This document shows positions 62,913 to 64,000 of a stretch of 64,000 nt of DNA, piece by piece. Within the stretch, counting starts at the first letter, position 1. Each line of letters begins with the position of its first letter. A model generated the notes under the pieces. The model was not told where the DNA came from, ran no database searches, and was given only the letters and a program-made list of their open reading frames with translations. Source of the stretch: Terasakiella pusilla DSM 6293 (GTDB lineage: Bacteria > Pseudomonadota > Alphaproteobacteria > Rhodospirillales > Terasakiellaceae). Made by a program: the position numbers and the translations under genes. The stretch lies in the NCBI RefSeq assembly GCF_000688235.1, contig NZ_JHYO01000016.1:1-64000 (forward strand), written 5' to 3'.

Positions 62913-64000
62913 TTATACGCTCTCCCAGCCGTTGAGTGGTGAGATGGCTAACGTGGTAAAGTGTTTTTCAATTTCAGTCGTAATGTCTCTAAACTCTGCA
63001 AGCGATGATAAGGAAACTGGTGAGCTATATTCCAGACCGAATGGTGCGTGGCCAAAGAAGTTATAAATGCAGGATGAGGCCACACGACTTCTCAATAAAT
63101 GAGTATAGAGATAATGCCGGGCCCAGTTGTCCTTGAGCGCCGGCAGGCAGAGTTTTTTCTCTATTTTCGCTAAGCCTGAAGGGCTGACTGGGGTGAGCCT
63201 TTTACCATTGAAGAAGAAAAGAAAATCAGCTTCTCCAGAAAGTGATTTTCCAATTTCTTTAGCGAGGTCGGGATTGCAGATGGAATGGAAGAATTGAGAA
63301 GCTTCGAGGTGTTTGACATAGAGGTGAGTTTGTCGGAGAGCTGTCTGAGATAATGGGATGAAACGAGCGGACTGTTCTTGTCGATTTTCCTTATCGCAAA
63401 TCCAAATAAATCCATGTTCTAAATCGAAGTCTCCAATGTTTTCAAAGGGGCTTCCCACAGCGCGATGTCCCGTTGCCAATGACAGAAGCTGATGGGTATA
63501 AAACGTATACATATTGTGGAAGTCCTGCCATTCTTCCGTATTGGCAAGATGATGTTTGAGTGATGAGAAACGCGCTTGAACGATGTGTTCTTTGGTGATC
63601 ACATTGCTGCCGATCATGGTCTTTGATGAAGGTCGTAAGGATGGTTGCAATTCATCGATGTCGGTTAATTTTTCTAGATAGGCAGTAAAACTAGAATAGG
63701 CAGATGAAAGGTCAACACGATCAATGCCTGCATAGAAGGTCGGCGGACAGTGTTGTGGGGAGTGACCGCTGAGCATGGCGATAAGTGGGCTCTGATAGCC
63801 GTGAAATTCAAAAAAGCGGTTGAAGATATCAGCGATTCTGTTTTCAGAGAGACGATTTTTGAAACGTCGGTTCAATTTGGAAAAATGATCTCCGTAATTG
63901 ATGTTTGTTAGAGCGTCATTAACGAGCTGTTCTTTGAGTAGTTCTGATATCTGAGCAGGCATAGGCAGCCAGATTTGCTTTTCGGTTTCGTGATAAACTT
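62913..64000 (-). CDS. Second tyrosine recombinase, 5' end beyond the window (partial)
   Basis: 349 residues from an in-frame ATG at 63962, but the frame stays open through the last 38 bases of the window (reading VYHETEKQIWLP before that Met), so the true start is probably outside. Catalytic residues of a diverged tyrosine recombinase are visible (numbering from 63962): R167 (TGHRAVGSP), H287 and R290 (THLLRSR), H304 (FFGHAPFG) and Y312 (LEYSSP). Its stop is 1 bp from the start of the 1012-residue recombinase. A third recombinase or helper gene could lie beyond the edge. Confidence 0.72.
   Translation of the reverse strand, partial: VYHETEKQIWLPMPAQISELLKEQLVNDALTNINYGDHFSKLNRRFKNRLSENRIADIFNRFFEFHGYQSPLIAMLSGHSPQHCPPTFYAGIDRVDLSSAYSSFTAYLEKLTDIDELQPSLRPSSKTMIGSNVITKEHIVQARFSSLKHHLANTEEWQDFHNMYTFYTHQLLSLATGHRAVGSPFENIGDFDLEHGFIWICDKENRQEQSARFIPLSQTALRQTHLYVKHLEASQFFHSICNPDLAKEIGKSLSGEADFLFFFNGKRLTPVSPSGLAKIEKKLCLPALKDNWARHYLYTHLLRSRVASSCIYNFFGHAPFGLEYSSPVSLSSLAEFRDITTEIEKHFTTLAISPLNGWESV

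Overview
The window reads as chromosomal DNA of a free-living, motile, Gram-negative proteobacterium. An alphaproteobacterium of marine or aquatic type is most likely: TRAP transporters, an ScfR/RamB-type regulator of the glyoxylate bypass, a 3-methylcrotonyl-CoA carboxylase set, opine-oxidase-like flavoenzymes and a giant DUF4347 surface protein all fit. The genus cannot be fixed from the sequence alone. Coding density is high and most genes sit in tight operons with overlapping or closely spaced ends.

Layout. 0-2 kb: the 3' end of etfA, a small unknown gene, a strong terminator, an O-antigen ligase-like membrane protein, and a decayed IS5-type transposase. 2-7 kb: a GNAT-nitrilase fusion, divergent from agmatinase; agmatinase converges with arginine decarboxylase, so agmatine and putrescine synthesis is complete here. 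7-13 kb: an ScfR/RamB-like regulator divergent from aceB-aceA, with a matched inverted pair of 16-bp operator-like sites between them, then an acyl-CoA thioesterase. 13-16.6 kb (minus strand): IclR regulator, PaaI thioesterase, CoA-transferase and 3-hydroxybutyrate-dehydrogenase-like SDR. 16.7-27.8 kb (plus strand): acyl-CoA synthetase, double-hotdog (MaoC-type) hydratase, a three-part TRAP transporter, both subunits of an acyl-CoA carboxylase, HMG-CoA lyase and an enoyl-CoA hydratase. Together these can import a branched (hydroxy)acid and convert it through 3-methylcrotonyl-CoA to acetyl-CoA and acetoacetate. That product fits the glyoxylate bypass and ketone-body genes next door. 27.9-30 kb: a chemoreceptor.

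30-42 kb: two divergent operons around a LysR gene and a perfect 14-bp palindrome. The minus-strand operon encodes a three-subunit opine/hydroxyproline-oxidase-like dehydrogenase, an enolase-superfamily enzyme and a second flavin oxidase. The plus-strand operon encodes a complete Dpp/Opp-type ABC importer and a RidA-type imine deaminase. The probable job is uptake and oxidation of a small amino-acid derivative or dipeptide.

42-54 kb: after an IS3 transposase fossil comes an 1820-residue DUF4347/cadherin-like-repeat protein followed by a TolC-like lipoprotein, a short periplasmic adaptor, a GAF-HlyD adaptor and a PqqD-like/M50-protease/HlyD membrane protein. It looks like a dedicated export and processing line in which an M50 membrane protein, not an ABC ATPase, is the inner-membrane partner.

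54-64 kb: an AT-richer accessory island. It carries a STAND-type NTPase with an N-terminal PD-(D/E)xK nuclease-like domain (probable phage defence), the 5' stub of a second P-loop NTPase gene cut by an IS3-family element, and a pair of unusual tyrosine recombinases, one of 1012 residues and one running off the window edge. These are probably the mobility genes of the island.
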